From contig NZ_SODU01000004.1 of assembly GCF_004366075.1 (NCBI RefSeq), forward strand, positions 428,752 to 492,751: DNA of 64,000 nt, given 5' to 3'. This document shows, in pieces, positions 1 to 8,038 of this stretch; the first letter of the stretch is position 1; each line of letters opens with the position of its first letter. Position numbers and translations under genes: made by a program. The notes below the pieces were generated by a model that was given only the letters and a program-made list of their open reading frames with translations, searched no databases and was not told where the DNA came from. The stretch is from Kribbella pratensis. Lineage in GTDB: Bacteria; Actinomycetota; Actinomycetes; Propionibacteriales; Kribbellaceae.

Positions 1-1428
1 GAGGCAGAAGTCATGCGCCTGCGCGGCGAGATCGCCTTCGACCGCGGACACGCGACCGAGGCGGCCCGAACGCTCGTCGTCGCCGCCAAGCAGCTGGACC
101 CGCTCGACCACGAGCAGGCGCGCGTCGCGTACCTGGAGGCGATGTCGGCCGCGATCTGGGCGAGCGGCCCGGAGACACCCGGGATCCTCGGCGAGGCCGC
201 ATCCACCGCACCCGCACCGGCACCGTCGGACCCGCCGGGCGACCTCCTCCTCCAGGCGCTCGCGCTCCGCTTCACCCGCGGGTACGCCGCTGCCGCAACG
301 CAACTCGTCAAAGCTGTCGACCAGGCGCGGCAGAGCGAGAGCGACGCCGAGGACGTCCGCGGCTGGTTGTGGCTGGCCGGCAACCGAGCCAGCGGCATCG
401 TCGCGATCGACGTCTGGGACCTCGACGCCGCGCTCGAACTGGCCGCACGGCACGAACGGATCGCCCGCGACAGCGGTGCGCTCGTCCAGCTCCAGTGGGC
501 GCTGAACTTCCGCGCCAACGTGGTGTCGATGACCGGCGACCTCGCAGCCGCCACGGCGTACGTCGAGGAAGAGCGGCAGATCGCGGCCGCGACAGGGAAC
601 CGCGTGCTCGGGATCGGCAGCATGCAGTTGGCCGCGCTGCGCGGGAACGAGGCCGAGGCGGCACCGCTGATCGACGCGATGATCCGCGAGGCACGCGCTC
701 AGGACCAGGGCCGGATGACCGCGATCGCGACGTACACGAGCTCACTGCTGAACAACGGCCTCGGCCGGTACGACGCGGCCCGGGACGCGGCGCTGCAGGT
801 GTTCGAACAAGACGTCGTCGCGTACGGCGCACTCGTGATCGGCGAACTGGTCGAGGCGGCCTCGCGGACCGGCGACACCAAGCTGGTCGAGACGGCACTG
901 GCCTGGCTGAACGAGCGAGTCGCCGCCACGCCGTCGGACTGGGGTCGCGGGATGGAGGCCCGTACGCGAGCGCTGCTCAGCAACGACGAGGACGCGTACC
1001 GCGCGTCGATCGACCACCTGAGCCGGACCGGTCTCCGCATCGAGTCGGCCCGCGCCGAACTGCTGTACGGCGAATGGCTGCGCCGCGAAGGCCGCCGCCA
1101 GGATGCTCGCGCGCACCTCCGCACCGCCCACGAACAGCTGGCCGCGATGGGTGCCGATGCCTTCGCCGAACGCGCCCGCCACGAGTTGCTCGCCACCGGT
1201 GAGACCGTCCGGAAACGCACGCCCGAGACCACCAACGACCTGACCGCGCAGGAGTCCCAGATCGCCGGCCTGGCCCGCGACGGCCTGACCAACCCGGAGA
1301 TCGCCGCGCAACTGTTCATCAGCCCCCGAACCGTCGAGTGGCACCTCCGCAAAACCTTCGCCAAACTCGGCATCACCTCCCGCCGCCAGCTCCGAACCTT
1401 GAAAGCCCTAGGAGGCCAAGTGTCATGA
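1..1428 (+). CDS. LuxR-family transcriptional regulator, C-terminal part
   Basis: The frame is already open at base 1, so this is the 3' part of a longer gene and the first ATG at 13 is not a convincing start. Most of the visible 475 codons are alpha-helical and alanine-rich, like the TPR-type sensor part of large LAL/MalT-like regulators. The last ~60 residues are a LuxR-type helix-turn-helix with LTAQE, GLTNPEIAAQLFIS and RTVEWHLRKTFAKLGI. The protein should be a cytoplasmic transcription factor; its ligand cannot be read from this part. The stop overlaps the nagA start in an ATGA, so the two are translationally coupled. Confidence 0.85.
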   Translation, partial: EAEVMRLRGEIAFDRGHATEAARTLVVAAKQLDPLDHEQARVAYLEAMSAAIWASGPETPGILGEAASTAPAPAPSDPPGDLLLQALALRFTRGYAAAATQLVKAVDQARQSESDAEDVRGWLWLAGNRASGIVAIDVWDLDAALELAARHERIARDSGALVQLQWALNFRANVVSMTGDLAAATAYVEEERQIAAATGNRVLGIGSMQLAALRGNEAEAAPLIDAMIREARAQDQGRMTAIATYTSSLLNNGLGRYDAARDAALQVFEQDVVAYGALVIGELVEAASRTGDTKLVETALAWLNERVAATPSDWGRGMEARTRALLSNDEDAYRASIDHLSRTGLRIESARAELLYGEWLRREGRRQDARAHLRTAHEQLAAMGADAFAERARHELLATGETVRKRTPETTNDLTAQESQIAGLARDGLTNPEIAAQLFISPRTVEWHLRKTFAKLGITSRRQLRTLKALGGQVS

Positions 1429-2603
1429 GCGAGGTGTTGGAAGGTCGCACGGCCGGTGGGCGCGGTGTGCGGGTGCGGTTCTCGGCCGACGGCATCGAGG
1501 AGATCACCGACCATCCGTCGGCACCGGACCTGCTCCTGATTCCCGGTCTCGTCGACATCCAGCTCAACGGGTACGGCGGACTGGACGTCAACGACCCGTC
1601 CCGCCCGGCGAGTGAACTAGCTGACCTCGTCCGCGCACTGTGGGGACAGGGGGTGACCACGGTCTACCCGACGATCATCTCCGCCGACGACGCGACCACG
1701 ACCACGCTCGTCAGGCGAGCCGCCACCGCGCGCGCAACCGACTCCGACGTGGCGTACGGCGTACCAGGCCTGCACCTGGAGGGTCCGTACATCTCGTCCG
1801 CGGAGGGCGCCCGTGGTGCGCACGACCCGGCCATCATCCGCGACCCGGATGCCGACGAGTTCGACCGCTGGCAGGCCGCGGCCGGCGGCGCGATCGCGAT
1901 CATGACTCTCGCCCCCGAACGCCAGGGCGCCATCGAGTTCACCCGCCACCTCGTACAACCGTCGTCAGGGCCGGCCGCGGCGCGCGGGGTGGTTCCCTCG
2001 GTCGGGCATTCGCTGGCGACCGCCGCCGACGTCCACGCGTTCGCCGCCGCCGGCGGACGGCTCTCGACCCACCTCGGTAATGGACTGCCCGCTCAGATCG
2101 ACCGTCACGAGAACCCGATCTGGCCCCAGCTGACGGAGGATGCGCTCACCGCGGGGCTGATTGCCGACGGCCATCATCTCCCCGCCGACACGTTCGCCGC
2201 TCTCGTCCGCGCCAAGGGCGCGACGCGCTGCGTCCTCACCAGCGACGCCGCCGCCTTGGCCGGGTGCGCCCCCGGTGACTACCGAACCGCGGTCGGCGGC
2301 GCAGTCACCGTCGGCTCCGACGGGAGCCTCCGCCTGCAAGGTACGCCGTACCTGGCCGGTAGCGGCGCCTCCCTCCTCGACTGCCTCCGCTGGGCCACCG
2401 GCCCCGGCGGACTGCCCCTGGAAACCGCTGTCACGATGGCCACCACGACCCCCGCCGACCTCCTTGGTCTGCACGACCGTGGTCGCCTGGACGTCGGCGC
2501 CCGCGCCGACCTGGTCCAGTTGACCAGCACCCCGGACCGCGCCGTCGGCGACCTCGTCACCGTCGTTGTCAACGGCAGATTGATTGCCCCCGGCAACAGT
2601 TGA
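1425..2603 (+). CDS. nagA: N-acetylglucosamine-6-phosphate deacetylase
   Basis: This cytoplasmic amidohydrolase-fold enzyme would convert GlcNAc-6-phosphate to glucosamine-6-phosphate plus acetate in amino-sugar use. The 392-aa length fits the family. Visible family motifs are the early LIPGLVDIQLNGYGG, HLEGPYIS near residue 120, GHS, a STHLGNGLP metal-site equivalent, LTSDA and the late GRLDVGARADLV. The ATG at 1425 was chosen because GGAGG lies at 1411-1415 and the start overlaps the upstream stop; the frame is open further upstream, but that stretch overlaps the LuxR gene. The metal-site segment reads THLGNGLP where many NagA proteins have THLFNAM, so it is a somewhat divergent member. Confidence 0.88.
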   Translation: MSEVLEGRTAGGRGVRVRFSADGIEEITDHPSAPDLLLIPGLVDIQLNGYGGLDVNDPSRPASELADLVRALWGQGVTTVYPTIISADDATTTTLVRRAATARATDSDVAYGVPGLHLEGPYISSAEGARGAHDPAIIRDPDADEFDRWQAAAGGAIAIMTLAPERQGAIEFTRHLVQPSSGPAAARGVVPSVGHSLATAADVHAFAAAGGRLSTHLGNGLPAQIDRHENPIWPQLTEDALTAGLIADGHHLPADTFAALVRAKGATRCVLTSDAAALAGCAPGDYRTAVGGAVTVGSDGSLRLQGTPYLAGSGASLLDCLRWATGPGGLPLETAVTMATTTPADLLGLHDRGRLDVGARADLVQLTSTPDRAVGDLVTVVVNGRLIAPGNS

Positions 2604-2685
2604 GTTCTGGATCGTGCCGGCCGCAACCAGTTCGCCAGGCGCTCAGCGCTTGCCGGTGAACCGGAACTTCCCGTATAAGGCTCAC

Positions 2686-3957
2686 ATGACGGCGATCCGG
2701 CTCGATGCGGTGTCCAAGGTGTTCGAGGGTGAACACCTGGCCGTGGACGAGTTGTCGCTGCAGATCGACGACGGCGAGTTCATGGTGCTGCTCGGGCCGT
2801 CCGGGTGCGGGAAGACGACGCTGCTGCGGATGATCGCGGGCCTCGAACGCGTGACCGCCGGCGAGATCTGGTTCGGGCGGACCCTCGGCACCCGGCTCGC
2901 GCCGCGCGAGCGCGGTGTGGCGATGGTCTTCCAGACCGGCGCCCTGTACCCGAACCGGACGGTGCAGGAGAACATCATGTTCCCGCTGCAGATCGCCGGG
3001 CAGGACGACGTACAGGCCGGGTCCACCGCGGCCGGGCTCGCGCAGATCCTCAGCATCGAGTCGGTGCTCGACCGGATGCCGCGGACGTTGTCGGGCGGTC
3101 AACGGCAGCGGGTCGCGATCGGGCGGGCGCTGGTACGGCGGCCACAGGTGTTCCTGCTCGACGAACCGCTGTCGAACCTCGACGCCACGATGCGCACCGA
3201 GCTCCGTCAGGAGATCGGTGCGATGACCAGGGACCTCAACGTGACCACGCTCTACGTGACGCACGACCAGGTCGAGGCGCTGACGCTGGCCGACCGGATC
3301 GCGGTGATGAGGGACGGCCGGATCGAGGACGTCGGTACGCCGACGCAGGTCTACAACGACCCCGCTACCGCGTTCGTGGCCGGCTTCCTGGGGACGCCGC
3401 GGATCAATCTGATGGCCGCGACCGTACGCGTCACCGCCCACCACCGGGTCGCCCTCGACCTCGGCAGCCAGTCGATCTCTCTGGACCCCACCGATCGCCG
3501 TTCGCTGATCCTGCGGCACCACGACGGCGCCGAGGTGATCGTCGGCGCCCGCTCGAGCGCGTTCAGCCTGATCACGACCGAGGACGCGCCGAACCAGCTG
3601 ACCGGCACGATCCGCGCCTTCGAGTTCCACGGCCAGCAGTCGATCGCGTTCGTCCAGTGCGGCATCGAGGTCGTCGACCCGGACAAGATCGGCCGCGTCG
3701 CACCGGCGCACGCGTCCCCCGCGGCCGAGCATGCACCGTCGTTCCTGACCAGGATCCGCTCCCGGCTCGGGCTGGCCACGCCGCCCGCTCCCCCGCCTGA
3801 GACCCACGGCGCCACCCACCGCCGCGCCGATCTCGTCGTCGAGCTCCCGGTCGATACCGAACTGGCCCGCGGAACCCGCGTCCACCTCGCCCTCGACACC
3901 TCCCGGATCCACCTCTTCGACCGCACCGGCCACCGAGTAGACCGCGTCACCCGCTGA
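2686..3957 (+). CDS. MsmK/MsiK/UgpC-type sugar ABC transporter ATPase
   Basis: This is the nucleotide-binding subunit of carbohydrate ABC importers and would act at the inner face of the membrane. Walker A GPSGCGKTT, signature LSGGQRQRVAIGRAL, Walker B VFLLDEPLSNLD and switch His (YVTHDQVEA) are all present, followed by a C-terminal TOBE-like regulatory region. At 423 aa it is longer than the usual ~370. The extra length is a Pro/Ala-rich insertion at about residues 345-385 inside the C-terminal domain. No permease or binding protein is adjacent, as in MsiK-type multitask ATPases. ATG 2686 is used because homologous sequence begins there; the open frame upstream looks non-coding. Confidence 0.88.
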   Translation: MTAIRLDAVSKVFEGEHLAVDELSLQIDDGEFMVLLGPSGCGKTTLLRMIAGLERVTAGEIWFGRTLGTRLAPRERGVAMVFQTGALYPNRTVQENIMFPLQIAGQDDVQAGSTAAGLAQILSIESVLDRMPRTLSGGQRQRVAIGRALVRRPQVFLLDEPLSNLDATMRTELRQEIGAMTRDLNVTTLYVTHDQVEALTLADRIAVMRDGRIEDVGTPTQVYNDPATAFVAGFLGTPRINLMAATVRVTAHHRVALDLGSQSISLDPTDRRSLILRHHDGAEVIVGARSSAFSLITTEDAPNQLTGTIRAFEFHGQQSIAFVQCGIEVVDPDKIGRVAPAHASPAAEHAPSFLTRIRSRLGLATPPAPPPETHGATHRRADLVVELPVDTELARGTRVHLALDTSRIHLFDRTGHRVDRVTR

Positions 3958-3989
3958 CTCTGGGGCAACCATCGGCCAGAGATCGTTGG

Positions 3990-4754
3990 TTACGTCAGCA
4001 TCAGGACGGCAGTGGTGATGCCGGCCAGGACGATCAGGATGCGGAGCAGGCCGCTCGGGAGCCGTCGGCCGATGTGTGAGCCGACGTACCCGCCGGCCAC
4101 GGAGCCGATCGCGAGGAGCACGATCGCGGTCGGGTTCAGATCGGCGATGAAGACGAAGATGACGCTGGCGACGAGGTTCGCGGCCAGCAGGGACAGGGTT
4201 TTGAGGGCATTCACGACGCGCAATTCGAGGTCCAGGCCGAGGCCGAGCACCGCCATCATCATCACGCCGGCACCGGCGCCGAAGTACCCGCCGTACACGC
4301 CGGTCAGAGCGGCGAAGAACGTCGTCGCCGGTGTCATCGTCGTCCGCGTCTCCTGCGGTTCCTCGTGCCGAGACCGCAGCCAGCGAGAGATCCACGGCTG
4401 CACGCCGACGATCAGGCAGGTGAACAGGATCAGCCACGGAGCCGCCGCCGCGAACACGCCTGGCGGCAGCGCAAGCAGCAGTACGGCGCCACCGATCGCG
4501 CCGATCGCACACGTCAGCACGACCGCGATCGTCGTGGGACGGGAGACCTCGCGGAGCTCACGGCGGTAGCCGAACGAGCCGCTGAGCGCGCCGGGAAGGA
4601 GGCCGATCGTGTTCGAGGCGTTCGCCACGACCGGCGGAATCCCCAGCGCGATCAGGGCCGGGAAGCTGATCAGCGACGCGACTCCGACGGTCGACGTGAG
4701 CACGCCGGCTCCGAGACCTGCCGCGACGATCGCCAGATGCTCGACACCGGTCAC
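3990..4754 (-). CDS. TSUP (TauE/SafE) family membrane transporter
   Basis: This 254-aa polytopic membrane protein has about eight hydrophobic segments. It shows the two TSUP half-repeats, the first opening with GAGVLTSTVGVASLISFPAL and the second around GVYGGYFGAGAGVMMMAVLG. The family exports sulfite, sulfoacetate or other small organic anions; the substrate here is not evident. Its start overlaps the end of the FadR-type regulator gene by 4 bp, so the two form a leftward operon diverging from the MatC/CaiB/carboxyltransferase operon. This suggests a role in the same carboxylate pathway, possibly export of a product. Confidence 0.85.
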   Translation of the reverse strand: MTGVEHLAIVAAGLGAGVLTSTVGVASLISFPALIALGIPPVVANASNTIGLLPGALSGSFGYRRELREVSRPTTIAVVLTCAIGAIGGAVLLLALPPGVFAAAAPWLILFTCLIVGVQPWISRWLRSRHEEPQETRTTMTPATTFFAALTGVYGGYFGAGAGVMMMAVLGLGLDLELRVVNALKTLSLLAANLVASVIFVFIADLNPTAIVLLAIGSVAGGYVGSHIGRRLPSGLLRILIVLAGITTAVLMLT

Positions 4755-5470
4755 GGCCTGTCTCGCAGCAACGCGACGTCGGACACCAGCATGACGTGCT
4801 CGTGCATGGCCTGCGTAGCGGCGACCGGATCACCGGCGGCAATCGCATCCGCGACCTTCCGATGCCCGGCGAGCGACTCACGCGGCCGGCCCGGCTGGGA
4901 CAGCGACTCCAGCCTGGTCTCCCGGATCAGGTCGTGGATGGCGGTCATCATCTGCGCCAGCAACTCCGATCGCGCCGCCGCGGTCACCGCGCCGTGGAAC
5001 GCCTCGTCGCCCTCGACGCCCCGGCCCCCGGCCTCGATGTCGCGCTCCATCGTGTCCAGCGCGGCCCGGATCGCCGTCAGGTCGGCATCGGTACGACGGG
5101 ATGCCGCCAGCGCGGCCAGCTTCGATTCGAGCGCGTCACGGGCCTCGATGATCTCGGGCAGCCGGTCGGCGTGCGCGCGGATCGCCTCGATCACCGGCGC
5201 GGTCCGGGCGCGCTCGGTCAGCACCGTGCCGTCGCCGTGCCGAACCACCACCGCACCGATGACCTCGAGCGCCACCAACGCCTGGCTCAGCGTCGCCCGG
5301 CTCACGCCGAGTCGCTGGGCAAGCTCCCGCTCCGGCGGCAGCCGATCGCCGGGCACCAGACCGTTCTCGATGATCCAGGTGCTGATCTGGTCCGCGACCT
5401 GTTCGTACAGGCGCGATCGCGGGACCGGTCGAGGCGGTGCGGGACGAGCTGGCGGCGACTCCATACCCAC
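4751..5470 (-). CDS. FadR-type GntR family transcriptional regulator
   Basis: A GntR winged helix lies at about residues 20-85 (LYEQVADQISTWI, LPPERELAQRLGVSRATLSQAL). An all-helical FCD effector domain follows at about 95-225 with EARDALES, DEAFHGAV and the HRKVADAI metal-site histidine. FCD domains of this type usually sense carboxylic acids or their CoA esters. It faces a carboxylate transporter/CoA-transferase operon across a 97-bp gap and is probably its repressor. ATG 5470 is listed; an in-frame ATG at 5464 is equally possible. Confidence 0.88.
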   Translation of the reverse strand: MGMESPPARPAPPRPVPRSRLYEQVADQISTWIIENGLVPGDRLPPERELAQRLGVSRATLSQALVALEVIGAVVVRHGDGTVLTERARTAPVIEAIRAHADRLPEIIEARDALESKLAALAASRRTDADLTAIRAALDTMERDIEAGGRGVEGDEAFHGAVTAAARSELLAQMMTAIHDLIRETRLESLSQPGRPRESLAGHRKVADAIAAGDPVAATQAMHEHVMLVSDVALLRDRP

Positions 5471-5476
5471 AGCTTA

Positions 5477-5535
5477 TTGACAAGTGGCCCATTGGGCTAT
5501 TGGCTAGGCCACTGAGCCAGCTACTAACTGGTATG
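5477..5535. promoter_or_regulatory. Divergent control region of the FadR-type regulator and transporter operon
   Basis: A TTGACA -35-like hexamer lies at 5477-5482. It runs into a cluster of dyads: AGTGGCC at 5483-5489 pairs with GGCCACT at 5507-5513, GCCC-ATT-GGGC lies at 5487-5497, and CCAG...CTGG at 5517-5531. A GntR-family operator is expected here, but the dyads nest and I cannot tell which is used. No good -10 is visible at standard spacing. Confidence 0.4.
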
Positions 5536-5567
5536 TCCCCGTCAACCGCCCGGAAGAGGATTCCGTC

Positions 5568-6887
5568 ATGGGACCAGAGTGGGTTGCGATCCTGGCGCTC
5601 GTCGCGCTGTTCGTCATCGGAACGGTCCTGCCGATCAACATGGGCGCGCTCGCGTACGTCGCGGCGTGGCTGGTCGGCATGTACTCGTTGCACCTGAGTG
5701 AGAAGGAGATCCTGGCCGGCGTCAGTGGCGACCTGATCCTCACGCTGATCGGCGTCACCTATCTGTTCGCGATAGCCAAGAACAACGGCACCGTCGACCT
5801 GATAGTCGCCAGCGCCGTCCGCGCCGTCGGCGGCCGGGTCGCGCTGATCCCGTGGGTGATGTTCGCGGTCACCGCCGTACTGACCGCGATCGGCGCCGCC
5901 AGCCCGGCCGCGTGCGCGATCATCGGGCCGATCGCGCTCGGCTTCGCCGCGCGGTACAAGATCAATCCGCTGATGATGGGCATGTTCGTCGTGCACGGCG
6001 CCCAGGGCGGTGGGTTCTCGCCGATCAGCATCTACGGCACGATCACCAACTCGGTGATGGAGGACGCCAAGCTGCCGTCCAGTGAGCTGACCGTCTTCCT
6101 GGCCAGCCTCGTCGTCAACCTGGTGATGGCGACGATCCTGTTCATCCTGTTCGGCGGCCGGAAGCTGATGGACCAGCGCGTCGACCCGAACAGTCCGGAC
6201 CATCTCACCGAAGATCTGCACCACGGCGGCGCGACAGTCACCGCCCGCGGGACCGGCGCCTCGGCGCCGACCGGCACGCTCGCGCGCGGCGTACGCCGGG
6301 ACCAGGTGCTGACGCTGATCGCCTTCGTCGGCGTGGCCGTGGTCGCACTCGCGTTCGACAGGAACATCGGGTTCGTCGCGATCACCGCCGCCGTACTGCT
6401 CGCGATCCTGTCGCCGACCGAGCACAAGGATGCCGTCAAGCAGGTCGCGTGGCCGACGGTCCTGCTGGTCGCGGGTGTCAGCACGTACGCCGCGATCCTC
6501 ACCGAATCCGGCGCGCCGCAGTTCGTCGGCAAGTGGGCCGCCGGACTCGGAGCGGCCGTGATCGGCGCGCTCGTCCTGTGCTACGTCGGCGGTGTCGTGT
6601 CGGCGTTCGCCTCGTCGACCGCACTGCTGCCGGTCATCATTCCGATCGCCGTACCGCTGATCGGTCACGGTGGGATCAGCGCCGGTCTCTTCGTCGCGGC
6701 CCTGGCCATCGCGTCGACGATCGTCGATGTCAGTCCGTTCTCCACCAATGGTGCGCTGATGCTCGCGAACCGGCCGGACACGATCGCAGAACCCGTGTAT
6801 TACAAGCAGATTCTCACCTACAGCGTGATCGTGGTCGTAGCCGGCCCGTTGCTCGTCTGGGCCGCGCTAGTACTCCCGGGCTGGTGA
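5568..6887 (+). CDS. MatC-like dicarboxylate carrier (SLC13/ion transporter superfamily)
   Basis: This 439-aa integral membrane protein has about 11-12 hydrophobic segments and a hydrophilic loop at about residues 205-240. The N-terminal half resembles the MatC_N malonate/dicarboxylate carrier domain: GDLILTLIGVTYLFAIAKNNGT and AASPAACAIIGPIALGFA. It probably imports a C3/C4 dicarboxylate. An AGAGGA ribosome-binding site at 5555-5560 supports the ATG. Its stop overlaps the CoA-transferase start by one base (TGATG). Malonate is the favoured substrate by family and context, but other dicarboxylates are possible. Confidence 0.8.
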   Translation: MGPEWVAILALVALFVIGTVLPINMGALAYVAAWLVGMYSLHLSEKEILAGVSGDLILTLIGVTYLFAIAKNNGTVDLIVASAVRAVGGRVALIPWVMFAVTAVLTAIGAASPAACAIIGPIALGFAARYKINPLMMGMFVVHGAQGGGFSPISIYGTITNSVMEDAKLPSSELTVFLASLVVNLVMATILFILFGGRKLMDQRVDPNSPDHLTEDLHHGGATVTARGTGASAPTGTLARGVRRDQVLTLIAFVGVAVVALAFDRNIGFVAITAAVLLAILSPTEHKDAVKQVAWPTVLLVAGVSTYAAILTESGAPQFVGKWAAGLGAAVIGALVLCYVGGVVSAFASSTALLPVIIPIAVPLIGHGGISAGLFVAALAIASTIVDVSPFSTNGALMLANRPDTIAEPVYYKQILTYSVIVVVAGPLLVWAALVLPGW

Positions 6888-8038
6888 TGCGGATGCACGG
6901 GCCGTTGAACGGCGTACTGGTCGTGGATCTGTCCCGGGCACTGGCCGGGCCGCACGCCACGATGATGCTGGGTGACCTCGGCGCGCGCGTGATCAAGGTG
7001 GAGGCACCGGGCCGCGGCGACGACACGCGCGGCTGGGGGCCGCCGTTCGCCGGCGACGAGTCGACATACTTCCTGTCCGCCAACCGCAACAAGGAATCCA
7101 TCACGCTGGACCTCAAGGACGACGCCGATCGCGACGTCGTACTCCGGTTGATCGAGCGCGCCGACGTACTCGTGGAGAACTTCCGGACCGGCGTACTCGA
7201 CCGGCTGGGACTCGGCCTCGACCTGTTGCGCGAACGCAATCCACGCCTCGTCGTCCTGTCGATCACCGGATTCGGCCACGACGGACCGGAAGGAGGACGA
7301 GCCGGCTACGACCAGATCGCTCAAGGTGAGGCAGGACTGATGTCGCTGACCGGGTCCGGGCCGGAGGATCCGCAACGGGTCGGCGTACCGATCGGCGACC
7401 TACTGGCCGGGATGTACGGCGCGTACGGCGTCGTCGCGGCGCTCCATGAACGGTCGGCCACCGGTGTCGGCTGCATTGTCCGTACGTCGCTGCTCGCGGC
7501 AATCGTCGGCGTACACGCGTTTCAGGGCACGCGGTACACAGTGGCCGACGAGGTCGGCGTGGCCCAGGGCAACCATCATCCGTCGATCGCGCCGTACGGA
7601 CTGTTCCGTTGCGCGGACGGTGCGGTGCAGATCGCGGTGGGCAGCGAGGGACTGTGGGAACGGTTCAGCGCCGCCTTCGAACTCGCCACGGACGGCCTGA
7701 CGACCAATGCGGACCGGGTTGCGCACCGGGACCGGTTGATCGCGGTGATCGAGGCGGCATTCAGTGGTCTGACCAGTGCCGAGTTGCTCGCGAAACTCGC
7801 TGACGCCGGCATTCCCGCCGGGCGGGTCCGGAGTATGGACGAGGTGTACACCTGGGACCAGACCGCGAGCCAGGGGCTGTTGATCGACGTCGAGCACTCG
7901 ACGCTCGGGCCGCTGCGATTGCCCGGTCCGCCGCTGCGGTTCTTCGACGGATCGCAGGAGACCACCCGAGGTGACCACCGGCCGCCGCCGACACTCGACG
8001 AGCACGGCGCCTCGATCCGTGCCTGGCTGGACGAATGA
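6887..8038 (+). CDS. CaiB/BaiF (family III) CoA-transferase
   Basis: The 383-aa protein moves CoA between carboxylic acids and acyl-CoAs. Family features seen are an N-terminal GVLVVDLSRALAGPHATM, LGARVIKVEAPGRGD, NRNKESITLDLK, ADVLVENFRTGVLDRLG and SITGFGHDGP. The probable catalytic aspartate is Asp171 in GVPIGDLLAG, which aligns with the Asp that forms the acyl anhydride in formyl-CoA transferase. ATG 6887 overlaps the carrier stop, and the 3' end overlaps the carboxyltransferase start (ATGA). Between a dicarboxylate carrier and a carboxyltransferase, it is likely to activate the imported acid to its CoA thioester. Confidence 0.87.
   Translation: MRMHGPLNGVLVVDLSRALAGPHATMMLGDLGARVIKVEAPGRGDDTRGWGPPFAGDESTYFLSANRNKESITLDLKDDADRDVVLRLIERADVLVENFRTGVLDRLGLGLDLLRERNPRLVVLSITGFGHDGPEGGRAGYDQIAQGEAGLMSLTGSGPEDPQRVGVPIGDLLAGMYGAYGVVAALHERSATGVGCIVRTSLLAAIVGVHAFQGTRYTVADEVGVAQGNHHPSIAPYGLFRCADGAVQIAVGSEGLWERFSAAFELATDGLTTNADRVAHRDRLIAVIEAAFSGLTSAELLAKLADAGIPAGRVRSMDEVYTWDQTASQGLLIDVEHSTLGPLRLPGPPLRFFDGSQETTRGDHRPPPTLDEHGASIRAWLDE

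Noticed and set aside
1338..1424. Upstream start for nagA
   Set aside because: It lies inside the LuxR helix-turn-helix coding sequence; ATG 1425 has GGAGG and the usual NagA N-terminus.
2569..4512. 647-codon open frame on the minus strand
   Set aside because: It is antisense to the clear ABC ATPase and in the wrong phase of the TSUP gene; its composition is Arg/Asp-rich without domains.
5136..6668. 510-codon open frame on the minus strand
   Set aside because: Mostly antisense to the MatC-like carrier; its C-terminal part is the FadR gene in the wrong phase.
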